Shown here: piece by piece, positions 47,746 to 59,402 of the stretch
Layout of the letters: every line of letters starts with the position of its first letter
How positions within the stretch are numbered: the first letter of the stretch is position 1
DNA from: Dimorphilus gyrociliatus
Taxonomy: Eukaryota; Annelida; Polychaeta; Dinophilidae
NCBI GenBank assembly: GCA_904063045.1
Contig: CAJFCJ010000004.1
Location: forward strand, 370,195 to 434,194
Length of the DNA stretch: 64,000 nt
Reading direction: 5' to 3'
Program-made: the position numbers and the translations under genes
Notes under the pieces: model-generated
Told to the model about the DNA's origin: nothing
The model's input: only the letters and a program-made list of their open reading frames with translations
Database searches by the model: none

Positions 47746-50700
47746 TCAACACTGTTTTGAAAGAATATTTTTCATTTCTAGAATAGTAGCTTTCTTTTTC
47801 ATTGGTCCATTGTAGCTGCTAACAACAATGTATTTATTATTATTAATAATTTCAACACTTTCAACAGAACCAGCGGCGTTATAACTACATATTTGCTGTC
47901 CTGTTTCAATATTCCATAATCTCACTGTATTATCAACAGAATATGTAATTATATTTCTTCCATTATTGAAAATAATGGTATCGGTAACTTCTCTTGCGTG
48001 GCCTTTCAATGAAATTTTCTTTGTGAAATTATCAGTTTCGTATAAAATAAGCTTGTTGTTTCTATGAGCTACTGAACCTAATTTGGTGTGATGATTGCTA
48101 TGCCTTCCGGAATATATCTTACAAACATAATCCATTTTGTCCTTTTTAATTCGCATTAGGCCAATCGAAATTGTATCATAACTTTTATCGCCTGACAAAC
48201 AACAGAGGTAATAGGTTCCACTATCAAAACTTCTGTAATTTACACCTTGTGTATAAAGATATCTTTTTGAGTGTCCTTCTTCTATATCAATTAGATCGAA
48301 ATATTTCTTAATTTGGCCCATGGGAACGGAAATAATAAAAAAACGTTCGTCTTCCGTAATTCCAATCTTATAGAAGGATAATTTTCTCTTAGATCCAGAA
48401 GAGTCAAATGTTGGTAGATCCATTTTTAAACTATGAATGTTTATCGACTTTATTAAATCAAAGTTCGGTATGGAATATATTTCCAATAAACCTTCTCTCA
48501 TAAGATAGATTTTATCATTGTAGATGATCTGTTAATTATCATTTATAAACGCCTGATTGATATTGAAAATATGAAATATACGAAATACTTACATTAAAAT
48601 ATGAATCTTGCAGCATTTTATGAGCAGTTACTGTCCACTTACTTGCCTCCGTATCATAGAAACTTATATAGAATGATTGCTCATCTCTTATAAAATGATT
48701 AACAATAAAATATTTATCAACAATTGTTACATTTGCTCCCGGCTTCCGTTTGAATTTTATTGAACTATTGTTTTCAAGAGATTGTTGATACGTTTCGGTG
48801 AATGAATACGAAACCTTTTCATCGATAGTCCCATCAAAGTTCCAGAAGCGAAGACCAGCTGGAAAAGAACTTGGCAGAGAAATAATATGTGTTTTTGTGG
48901 AGGTTAACTTAAGAAAATCTTCATTTACATCAATTAACTTTTCTCTTATAACCAGAGGCTTTTTTTCGACTGGAGCAGCAATATCTTTATCATCTTTATC
49001 TTTATCGTCTTTATCTTTATCATCTTTGTGTTTATCATCTTGGTCTTTATCATCTTTGTGTCTATCATCTTTGTCATTACAATCTTTGTCTTTATCTTCT
49101 TTGTCTTTATCATCTTTCTCCTTATCATCTTTCTCCTTATCATCATTATCTTTATCATCATTTGAACTGGACCCCTCTGGAACTTCTTTTGATTCTTCTT
49201 CCTTCTTACCATCCTGAAAAATATTTTCAGCACTAATACTTGTTATATCCAAGTTAAGTTCATCTTGATTGTCAATATTGCCTTTAGCGGGTGAGGACTC
49301 TAATAAATTATCAATATCCCATATTTTCATATACTGATCTTGTCCCATACTTAGAATAGAATTATCACCAAACTGTGACAAACTGGTAATGGTATGATTA
49401 TGAGCCTTAAACTTTCGAATATGAGCTAAACTTTCAATAGAAAGAATAATAATTGCTCCGTATTGAAAACCAATTAAACAATAAGTAAAATCTTTTACTG
49501 ATATTAAACTGGTAGGACTTTTAACTAAATTTTTTAACAATTCCATAGAGTATTCATCAGTCTTTCTATTCCATTTACAAATGTAAGATGGCTTTTTCTC
49601 AGTGGATTTAAATTGACTAACTATTAGAATGGTGGATGCATCATTATTAAAATTAACAGCAAGTGGTTGAGCTATATTATTTTTATCATTTCCTTCTTCT
49701 ACATTCTTTGGTTGGGTTAATTCACTTTTAGTGAATGTTTTAGTTTCACAATCGAATATAAGAATTTTAGCATATTTTTTGAAACCTCCAAGAGCTCCAA
49801 TAATTTGGGAATCGTTAGAAAAATTGACATCGAATAAAGATCCATTTAAATCGATCATTTGTTTCTCATATAGAATTTCCATTTTTTCTAAATCATATAA
49901 ATAAATCATGTCATGTGAAATAGTTAATAGCCATTTCTCTTCTTTCACTAGTATGCACTTTTCTATATGTTTTCTTGCTTTAAATTTTACATTATGCAAT
50001 ATGGTATCTTCTTCCAAATCGACTACAAATATTCTTGATGTATAACTGCCAGATTTATTAGTGTGACCGCCTTCGAATAGTCTTATTCCCATGATTAATT
50101 TGGAATCGTCCTTTGTAATTGTTATGCATCTTACTGTTATTTTTCTATCTTGCGGAGCAGGTTCGCAATATTTTGTAATTTTATACGAATCGCCAGTATC
50201 CAATTCATAAATTTTTACCTTATTCATTTCTGCGTAAATAAGATAACGGCAATTGTTTGTTGTTATAAATAGAGTTTGTTTCATTAAATCAATTGTTGCC
50301 ACTTGTTCTCTATTACTATTTACTATTGTTAGTTGAGTTACTGTTGAAGTTATTTCACTTCTTAATGCAACTAATGTTTGAAAGTCTCTAGTTGTTTTAC
50401 CAATACTCCCAATAAGTCGACTGAACTTTAATGGGCTCTCGGGACCTTGACCTCTGATGTTGTTTATAGGCACCAACACTGGATCGCTAGTGTTCTGCAT
50501 AAAGTTTTTACAGCTATGCAGTATGCTTGCTATTCCAGGATGAGTTTGAGATATAATATACAGTCTTTTTAAAATCTCATGCGGGAAAGAACTGGGATCG
50601 AGAAGGAGGGCGCCGTAGGACAGCTGAAGGAAATCTTTCATATAGCTAACCTCAATATCCTTCTGAACATCGAGAAATGTATCATAAGTTTGACATATAT

Positions 50701-53700
50701 CATAAAGTGGCTGACATTTTAGTTTTGTGCTCAAGAAATTGAAATTTAACAAACATTTCTCTTTAAGTTGTTCCAACTGATTAGATTTCAATAAATGATA
50801 CGGTAAAGAGTTTAATTTACGAATATTATGAATCGAAGTTGGTTGGTGTGAAATTTGCCTGTCAGCGTCCTTAAGTAACTTTTTATTTCTCCATTCCAAT
50901 TGTATTGATCTTCTAATTCCACTTTCAGCAATGTAAATTTCAGATAATTTGGAATGAAGTTCTATTTCCCTATCTTTAACGTATCGATTGAAAGCCGTCT
51001 CTAAAAATTGCCTATGATACCAAGCTAAAACAGTCTTTCCGTCAGTCATTCTTTCAGCAAGATATTCTCTAAGATCGTGCTGAATTCTAGACCAGAGTAG
51101 AGACGGTATTCGAACAACATCTTCAAGGGGCGGATCGTGATATCTGTAGACGTCGTTGAGAACCTCATCATCGCACGATAAAGCGTCTTCGACTTCAATA
51201 GGACTCAAACCTTGTCTACCACAAGTTAAATAGCCCATAGACCTGGCCACTAATAATTTTCCATTCTTCCTTTCAACTCCATCAAATAAATATTTTATCG
51301 CTTCGTTAGCTGTTTCAGATATTTTGATTGATTCTATTGGATCATAAGAATGCCAGGTTTTGGCATAATCTAAGGATAATTTGAGAAAAAGAGGTTGTTT
51401 GCTTCCCTCGAATGCTTTCAAAATAAGGTTACGCTGTGGCTCAGTCAATGTCTTTTTCCTCTTTTCCAAATAGGCCGTAATAATGTCTGAAGCAACATTG
51501 GCCGATAAAGGCCTTAATGAGACGAAATCTTTACAGTTTAATCTTCTCCGGACATTTTCAACAAGAGTCGTATTTTCGGACAGAACCGATATTATTACTT
51601 TGACGTTTTTTGGAAACATTTTTGGCAACCATGCCATTGAATGTGCACCATACGAATTGTTTAACTGATCTATTGAATCTAAAATAATGACCAATTTGAC
51701 TGTTGATCTCCTCTTCTTTATGAAGGCAATCAGTTTTTGAAATTCGAATCTTATGCCACTCATAGTTTGTAAGGAATCTTCTGGAGGCTGTATTATTTTG
51801 AAAACTACACATATCTGTTCAACAAGACTCTTTAACGTTGACAAAACGGAAGAACTCGATGCTGATGTTCCAAGAAACCTGTGTATGACGAAAGTTTTGG
51901 GATAAACACTTTCCCATTTGGGTATTAGACGAACTATATGGGCCAATAAAGCTGTTTTGCCAAATCCTGAAGGTGCACAAACAACTAAAGGCTGAGATTG
52001 ACCTTTTCGAAGAATATATTCACGAATTTCCTCAATCTCTTCTTCCCTTCCAAAGAATACCTCGCACTTGGTATTGGCAAATTTAGAATGATGAAGAGCC
52101 TCTTGATAAACTGCAGGATAGGATTTAGCAATTTTCTCATCCTTTAATTTCTTTTCTATGAGAGTCTTGAGGTCATTTATGAAATGCTCAGAGAATTCTT
52201 TCAGGTAGTTTCCGTGTTCTTCGTGTTGACAATCTTCCAGAGAGCACTTGTCCCAAGCTAGTTTATATTCACGAATATTCTTTCCTTGGAGCTTGAGAGG
52301 TATTCTTTCAGTAGCTAATTTAGTTCTAAAATGCAAAGAACTATTATCCGGAACTCTTTTATTAGAATCAATATCTATGAATCTGGAAGCTGTTGAAAAA
52401 TCAATATTCTCCTTTAGTCCATGAAGTTCTCTGACATAGCAGAGAGATTTCTCATCGGCATTATCAACGTTAAGAAGTCCCCTTTCAATTTCATTTTCCG
52501 TAACACTGAGAAAATACCTAATTCTGTTACTCTCATCTAAAAGTTTTTTATCAAAAGCTGCTTGTGCGCTTTGACGTAATATAGACCGTAATTTCTTAAA
52601 TACTTCCTGCCACTTCGCAATATGTTCCGCTCGCTCTTTTTCCTTGTCAGAATCGAGGTTGTTATAGTGTTCGAGTCTGGAAGTAATCGGCTGAAGTACA
52701 TAAACTGGTGGAATCGTATTTGTGCATTCCTTAAACCAGTCGTCCAGGAGACCAACATCATCAGGACATAAAATTTTAGCTTCTTCCTTTATGATTGAAA
52801 ACTCAGTAGATTCTATATGATGGGGAAAAGGTTGAAATCCATATCTATTTCCAATCAGTGTCTGAAAAGATAGAGATAGTATATAGTAATTGTAAAAATG
52901 CAATGACTTACTACAAATGCTGGTCCGACAGATAATTTTTGACAATTTTCTATTTCCATTAGGCACAAATCGGTAACTTGATGGTCGTCAACCATATCTT
53001 GAGTAACTCCCCATCTCATATCGGCAACTTGAAAGTCGAGGCCGTTGTTTGAACAGTAGTTTCGGAGTTCAGGATAGGCTCTTTGTGGAAGAATATTTCT
53101 CTCCGCCTTGAAATCAGTAAATGTTGAGCTAAGGAATATCCGGACAACATTTGAAGGCATAAATGGTGGGCTGTCAACATCCCCTCTCAAAATTCTCATA
53201 ACATCTAGGGAGTATGGTTCCATATCATCAAACGTATCTTCAGTCTCCTCATCACTCTGGATGTCATTTAAAACTTTATCATCCATATTAAGCATAAATC
53301 CTGTTGTTCCTGCTGTTAATGGTTCTGTAGGTGTCACTACCGGTGTCTTACTTGTATCTACATCTGTTATAACTAATTTAGATAGTTCTTTCTTTTTTTT
53401 CGATTTTTTTGCAGTAGCTTGCGTTATTTCCGGTTCAGTCACCGACAGTTCAATTTGTTGTTCTTCTTGTTTTTTACCAACAGTTGTACTATCAATAATG
53501 TCTTCAACTGGTTCATTGATCAGTGGGAATCTGTTGGATAAAGAAAAAAATCATAAATAGTAAATATCTAAAATGTTGATTTTAGCAAAATCAATAAAGT
53601 TTGAATATGAAAATGTTTTTGCTATTTTTTATAATTTGAAGGCAGTAAGCATTGAAGAAAAATACAAAAGAGTAACATCAATAACATTAAATTATGAGTC

Positions 53701-54106
53701 TTTTTTTGTCATCTAATTGATATCATACTTTTTTTCTGATGTTTTCTTCGTCTCCTTTAAATTTTTCATCTCTTCATCACCACTCTCTTCATTATGTAGT
53801 TTCGATATGGTCTCAGAATTATCATCCTTAATAAATGTATCCCAAAAAATATTATCATCACCCATTGCTTTCAATTTTTCAACGCATTTGATCAAAAAAT
53901 CTACTGGAGAGTCTGGCTTTTTGAATACCAGAGCAGCAGTCAAGTACTACAATACACACAATATATACTGTTTATATGTGGATAGATGAACCTATAGTGT
54001 ATAATTTGTTTGTATGTCAATTACAAACCTGAAATAACTCTGGTATTCTCCTTTTAGCTAAATATTCCGCTGTGTCACCGCTTTCAGAGCGGGGGAGTTC
54101 AGCCAT
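47746..54106 (-). CDS. NWD1-like protein: N-terminal docking-like motif, DUF4062, NACHT ATPase, WD40 repeats
   Basis: A large STAND-type ATPase of the NACHT and WD repeat family (NWD1-like). Exons, 5' to 3': 54029-54106, 53729-53946, 52912-53530, 48593-52861, 47746-48528; 1,988 residues. Order: a helical motif at ~8-60 (AEYLAKRRIPELFQYLTAAL... PVDFLIKCVEKL) resembling the RII-alpha/DPY-30 docking type; a charged linker; DUF4062 at ~230-310 (VRIFLSSTFTDFKAERN, VADMRWGV); a helical region; NACHT with P-loop APSGFGKTALL near 601 and a Walker B-like LVIILDSIDQLNNS; a winged-helix/helical stretch; then beta-propeller repeats from ~900, clearest at MGQDQYMKIWDID (~1486) and SVDNTVRLWNIETG (~1920). 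A Lys/Asp tract (~1540-1598) interrupts the propeller region. Exon 4 alone is 4.3 kb. The molecular role is not known to me beyond NTP-dependent assembly typical of STAND proteins. Confidence 0.87.
48981..49163 (-). repeat. Coding Lys/Asp repeat tract in the NACHT-WD40 gene
   Basis: Imperfect tandem units of 6 to 15 bases (sense strand GATAAAGATGAT-like) encode about 60 residues almost entirely of Asp and Lys, with units such as DDKDK and DDKEK. It lies between WD40 segments and is likely an unstructured charged linker prone to length change. Confidence 0.9.
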
Positions 54107-54586
54107 TACACTCTTTTTTATTAATTAGGTTGCTTAAACTACTTCTATGAAAAATATTAATTGATTATCAAAATAAACTGTCCCTTGCCTCTAGATTTTA
54201 GATCAAAGTAGTATTATATTATCACGTGATAATACCTGTCGCCTAGTTACGAGTAAACGAACGGTGTGTTATGAAGTATTTATTATTATTTTGACATTAA
54301 TAAAAAAAGGTAAACTTTTGACGGGAGGGTAAAAGAAAAGAACCTAAAATGAACTGTTACATTCATTAATTAACATAAATTTTTTCTTAACGAAAAAGAG
54401 AGAAATACTCGATTTTCAATTAAAAATAATAATAGTACAAAGCGAGAGGGGAACCAGAGGGAGACGGATTTTATTGCAAATAGAATATAAACTAATCAAT
54501 AGTTTCTTAGGCTTTGCAATTGTGTCTTATTTGAGAAAAAGATTGCAGTAAAGAGCAACTTTAATCTTACTACGCCATGGTATTTT
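54107..54586. promoter_or_regulatory. Shared promoter region of divergent NACHT-WD40 and kinesin genes
   Basis: 480 bases separate the two start codons, which point away from each other. Both genes are thus likely served by one bidirectional promoter region. No specific element was identified. Confidence 0.4.
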
Positions 54587-57383
54587 TTTGTTATTTCTAA
54601 TTTAACTAGAACCTAATTAACGATTCAATTTAGCTAATTACTGTTAATGTACACTATTCTTTAAGCCTACCGAAACATCAGCTATTCGAGTAATCGCTAA
54701 ATGTCGTCCTACAATAAAAAATGAACAAAATAAAGCTGGTAAAAAGATTACTAAAATCCAAGGCGATAAACTATCACTGGACGTTCCTGGAAAGGTAAAT
54801 AATTATGTGACATGAACTTCTTATCATTCATTTTTTGTTTAAGGATCAAACCTTTTCATTTGACAAAGTATACGGAGCAGATGTAAAGAATGTAAGTAAT
54901 AATAGTACAGTATACTGTAAATTTTCCAGATATTTATGTATTTTGAACGTTTAACAATAATGTGAAAATGTTGAAAATATTCACGACAGACTCAAATATT
55001 TCGGGAAGAATGCGATAGTTTAGCTCAACGTTTGCTAAATGGATATAACATTTCTCTTTTAGCTGTTGGGGCAGTAAGTTGCGTTTTTCTAATTCCCTTT
55101 CATTTTTAGTTTATATAATAGTATTGATTAACTCTGTCTACTAGACTGGATCGGGAAAGAGTCATTTAATGAATGGTACTGAACTAGATCAGGGAATAAT
55201 CCCTCAAATGATTAAATCCGTAAATAATGAGATGGCCAATCAACGCAATCAAAAACAATTTTTCTCAACTATAAGTTATGTTGAGGTGATTTGATTAATT
55301 AATTTAAGTTATGACATTTTAAAAATACCCTTCACGTTCATTAACAGATTTTGAATGAAGAACTAACAGATTTATTAAATCCTCATGATGATGAGATGTG
55401 CATTAGAGAGCACAATCAATTGGGAATGTAAGAATATAGATGATTATTTTGCATAGCTATCATTGAAATTAAATCCTTAAATGCAGATATGTGGAAAGAT
55501 TATCTGAATTAATCTGTAAAGAAGAAGATGATATGATGAGCTATTATGAACAAGGTAATAGAGCTAGGAAGATGGGAACAAATGATATACATAATCATAG
55601 AGCTAAGTGCGAGCTTAATTTTAAGTAGAAAAAAGAAATCTACTACTATCTTTATCACAGGGCAAACGGTATTGTTATAATACAAATCGAACAAAAGGAT
55701 CTTAAGAGTACAGGGAAATTGGGAGTTAAATCAAAGTTGGTTATCGCTGATATGGCTGGTATAGAGGGGGCTTTTAATAAAAAGGATAAAGATAAGAGTA
55801 TTGAAACGTTCGTTAGCGTTGTGACTGCGGGTAAGCAAGGAGGCAATAATCCAAAGGGAAATTCCAAATTAACCAAAATTTTATCCGATGCTATTGGTGG
55901 AAATTCTATATGCTATACATTTCTAACATTATCTCAAATGGATTCGGATTATTTAAATACTCAGCATACTCTTAGCGTTGGACAAACTTTGAAATCAATA
56001 AAGAACAAATTTAAAATCAACTTGAACGAGACAAGTAGCGTCATTAACGACTTAAGAGAAGAGATAGCGAAATTAAGGGAGAAAATCTCAAAGAATCCAG
56101 ACAACTGTAAAGAAGATGTTGCAAGAATGCAACAATTAATTCAAGATTTGAAAACTGCTAAACAACAGAATTGGGACGAGAAGGAAAAATTATCAGAAAG
56201 ATATTCCAAAGAGAGGCAGAAGAATCTAGCTAATAAAGGGGTTTTAGATTGGGTTCTTGACACGTCCTCCAATAAAGGGAATAAGGAGAAGCAAGAACGT
56301 GCTCTATTATTACAGAAGGAGAAAGATCAGTTAACTCTTGAATATAAAGAAAGAAGGAGAGCAGTAGATGATCTTAAAAATGATCTTCAGATGAAAGTCA
56401 GCGAGCACTCTCAGTATTCTGAATCTGGTAAAGTTAACAGCAACGAAAATAAGAAGAAAATTTCTATAATACATGAAACAAAGGAAAAGCTAAAAGCGGA
56501 GAGTGAAGCTCTCAAAGATGTAAAGAAGAGATTAAAAGAAGTACAAGATGATTTAAAAACTACTGATGATGTATGTAGAAAGTTTTTAAAGTTTTTATTT
56601 ATTTTACTCTTTATTTTATCTTATAGGATGCTTCCGTATATATAGTTGCAAAAGGAGACTTGGAAAGTAGAATCAAAGTTCAAGAGATTGAAAGAAGACG
56701 ATTGGAGGATAATCACAAGGCACATTTAGATGATGAAACGGAAAAGATTCGAATGGAAATTGAACAACGTAAAATGGAAATAAAAGTAAGAGGATTCTGT
56801 TTATCTTCATAAAAAGATTTTTATTTTAATAATCTTTCTTTAAGTCACAAAACAAGAACTACACAACCGAAGATGGAATAAGATTGGAGCAAGAATTAGT
56901 GGGACTCAAATCAGAGAAACATCTTGTGTCTCTTAGAGTATATATCTTTGTTCTATTTCATCAATCTAATCAATTGTAATATTTCATCTTGATACATCTG
57001 TTCAACTAGATTCAACATCTTCAAGAGGAGAAGCTTAAAATAGAACAAGACTTACATCAGATGCAAAAGAGACAAAAAGAGGAATTTGAACTTCAACAAT
57101 TGCAACATTTTCAAGCATTTAGAAAATATCGCGAAATTTACGATAAACAGAAAGCTGTCATTGAGGAAAGATTTCGTAAGTTGCTTGAAGATTCTGTGCA
57201 GGATGCAATTTTTCTGTCCGTAAGAAATGAGGAATTAATGGGGGAGAATAATAAGTTACGTCAAGGTGACTATTGTTATTATTAGACTAGAAATATACAT
57301 TACATATATTAACAATTTCAGAGATTGCTCAATTGAAAGATCAAGCGAGCGTAAGGCCAAATTCGAGCAACAAAAGCAAATAA
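54587..57383 (+). CDS. Divergent kinesin motor protein with coiled-coil tail
   Basis: A microtubule motor-family protein. Exons: 54587-54589 (ATG only, tentative), 54666-54794, 54844-54891, 54990-55073, 55145-55285, 55348-55427, 55487-55606, 55661-56570, 56627-56785, 56845-56937, 57010-57265, 57322-57383; 694 residues. Motor signatures in order: IRVIAKCRP, FSFDKVYG, P-loop GATGSGKSHLM, the switch I region (GTNDIHNHRA), switch II DMAGIEG (normally DLAGSE) and NSKLTKILSDAIGGNS. The motor is short and the switch I serines are missing. From ~330 the chain is long coiled coil, rich in Lys/Glu. No ATG lies in frame upstream of exon 2, hence the split start. The subfamily is not clear to me. The stop is 136 bases from the convergent IRF gene. 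Confidence 0.82.
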
Positions 57384-57518
57384 TCAACAAAACAAATTCT
57401 ACTGTATGATGAATGAACTATTAAGATATTAATTTTTATTTTTTTCATTAGAATAGAATGATAGCGAAACAATTTTGTCTTCCTGCATTTCAAATTATAT
57501 TTATGATGCTTCCTAAGG

Positions 57519-59402
57519 CTAGTTAATATTCAAACTTTTCAAGTAATTTTCCAGGCCGTCGTCACCTTCATTCGATTTAGATATATATATAGATGAAGTT
57601 TCGCCGTCAGGTGATTTATTGCACTGTAAAAATAGGAACGGTTCAATTAAAAAGTTTGCAAAATCATTTTTTTTAGAAAGCTTACAAGTTTAAATAATTC
57701 CTCTGCCAAAGGGCTTATAACTTCACCATTTATAAGCTGATCCCTTATTTCTCCCTCTCTAGTTACTTTTGCGCCTACACAAAACTTTACTCCTGGAAAG
57801 GGCTTAGCCTGCCCTCTTTTATTCATATAATCCTGTAAGCATACAGCTCTTATGAAAAATTTTTACTATAGAATCAATTTAACAAACATTACCGTTAATT
57901 GATTGAGAAAAATTTCTAAATCAAAGATTTTTGTATCAACATCCGGATCACTGAAAGGTAGAACTGAACCCATCGGTCGTCTCAACTGTATAATTCCATC
58001 TCGTTGATTCTGATCACTACAAACAACTGATACTTGACATCGTCTAGAATAAAATATGTTGCCGTATTCGGCTCGAAATCCAAAGCTGTGAAGCATGTTG
58101 TTATGAATTTTCTGAAAGTTTTTATATCTAGTTTCATTCAGATTATATAAGTTTTTGTCTGAAATGTAAACAGGTTGTGATCCAGGCCATATAGCCATAG
58201 TCCTAGATTCAAAATTGGTAGTTTGTGGAGATATTACAAATCCACGTTCAGTGTCAGTTTCTAAAGTTTCACATATCATGCTATCTTTTATCCTTACATT
58301 TAATTTTAGCTTATCTGTAGTACATTGATGATGATTATTTAGAAAACTATTATTTGCATATATTTCTCACATTTGTCCGTTTCGTACAAGTTGCCTAAGA
58401 GAGCAAAGCATTTATCGGAGCTGCTTAGTGGAAATATCGTCAAAGCCGGAACTTCCGCATGTTGTTCAATCTCCATAGAACTCTCTCTAAAACTATCTTC
58501 AATGTAGTGACAGAGTTCTTCTGTTAATTGACCTAATAACATAGTCGGAGTTGTAGAAATTACAAATAAAATTGAATATAATGATATTTACAATTTTGAC
58601 GAATATTGTCTGAATTTTCATTTTGAGTTGGACTATCAGAAATCGAACTCGGACTTATCATATTTTCAGTTTGACTAAAAAGATCTTGTGACAATTCGGT
58701 TTTTGAATCGCTCAACATAGGTGTGTCTGTCAAAATGAAAGCATAATATGAATAAAGGGAATTGAAATGTTGAAAATTACCATAAAATGGTTGAAGTTCT
58801 ATATCGCCTAGATCAGGGATATAACTGTAATCTTCGTTTTGAGGTATAACCTCATTTAGTAGATAACCTTTTTATATTTAAATTGATATATATTAAATTG
58901 CGAAATCATAATATAATAAACTAAGAACCTGGTGTAATATTGGCTGCTTCAGTAGGACTTTGTTCATCATTTCCTAAAGTATAATACTTATTTAATATAT
59001 ATATATAATTTTATTACAAATCTTTCTTACCTATGAATCTATAAATTTTAACTTGAATGTTTTCACTATTAGCATGCGTTGATTCAACTAACTCAAGATA
59101 TTTTGACTTTTTTATTGCGCTTGAGAACGCAGCTCTAACATTATGCTTCTGATCTGAGAAAGGTCTATCTCTGTTGTTCAATACCGCCCATTCCTAAAGA
59201 AAAATATTATATTCCATCAAGATTACCCGAAATACGAAATATACTGTACGTGAAATATATTTTTCCCTTGAACTTCTTTAGAGTCTTTCTTTGGCCATGG
59301 AACCTGAAAGGTTTGCTTATTTTCGTCTATCCATTGCAAATGAGGGATATCGTTTTTCCGTAAATGTTTATGGAGGAAATCTCTGAAGCTATGCCTTGCC
59401 AT
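57519..59402 (-). CDS. Interferon regulatory factor
   Basis: A transcription factor with an IRF DNA-binding domain and an IRF association domain. Exons, 5' to 3': 59250-59402, 59031-59193, 58929-58973, 58781-58867, 58592-58726, 58371-58532, 57893-58314, 57686-57832, 57519-57623; 472 residues. The winged-helix DNA-binding domain (~5-105) keeps three of the five family tryptophans (LQWID, VPWPK, EWAVLN); the first is Phe (FRDFLH) and the fifth is lost (KHNVRAAF). The Ser/Asp/Glu-rich linker (~106-230) is acidic. The association domain (~235-435) is visible from KLKLNVRIKDS, through GFVISPQ, MAIWPGSQPVYISDKN, GNIFYSRRCQVSVVCS and FDLEIFLNQL, to FPGVKFCVGAKVTR. The region is thus a complete gene, though the class cannot be set by eye. 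Clean GT-AG introns in phase support the model. Confidence 0.87.

Noticed and set aside
48798-49217. 139-codon plus-strand Ser/Leu-rich frame
   Set aside because: It is the reverse strand of the Lys/Asp repeat of the NACHT-WD40 gene; repeats keep all frames open.
53108-53560. 150-codon plus-strand frame
   Set aside because: Antisense of exon 3 of the NACHT-WD40 gene, which has a clear DUF4062 motif.
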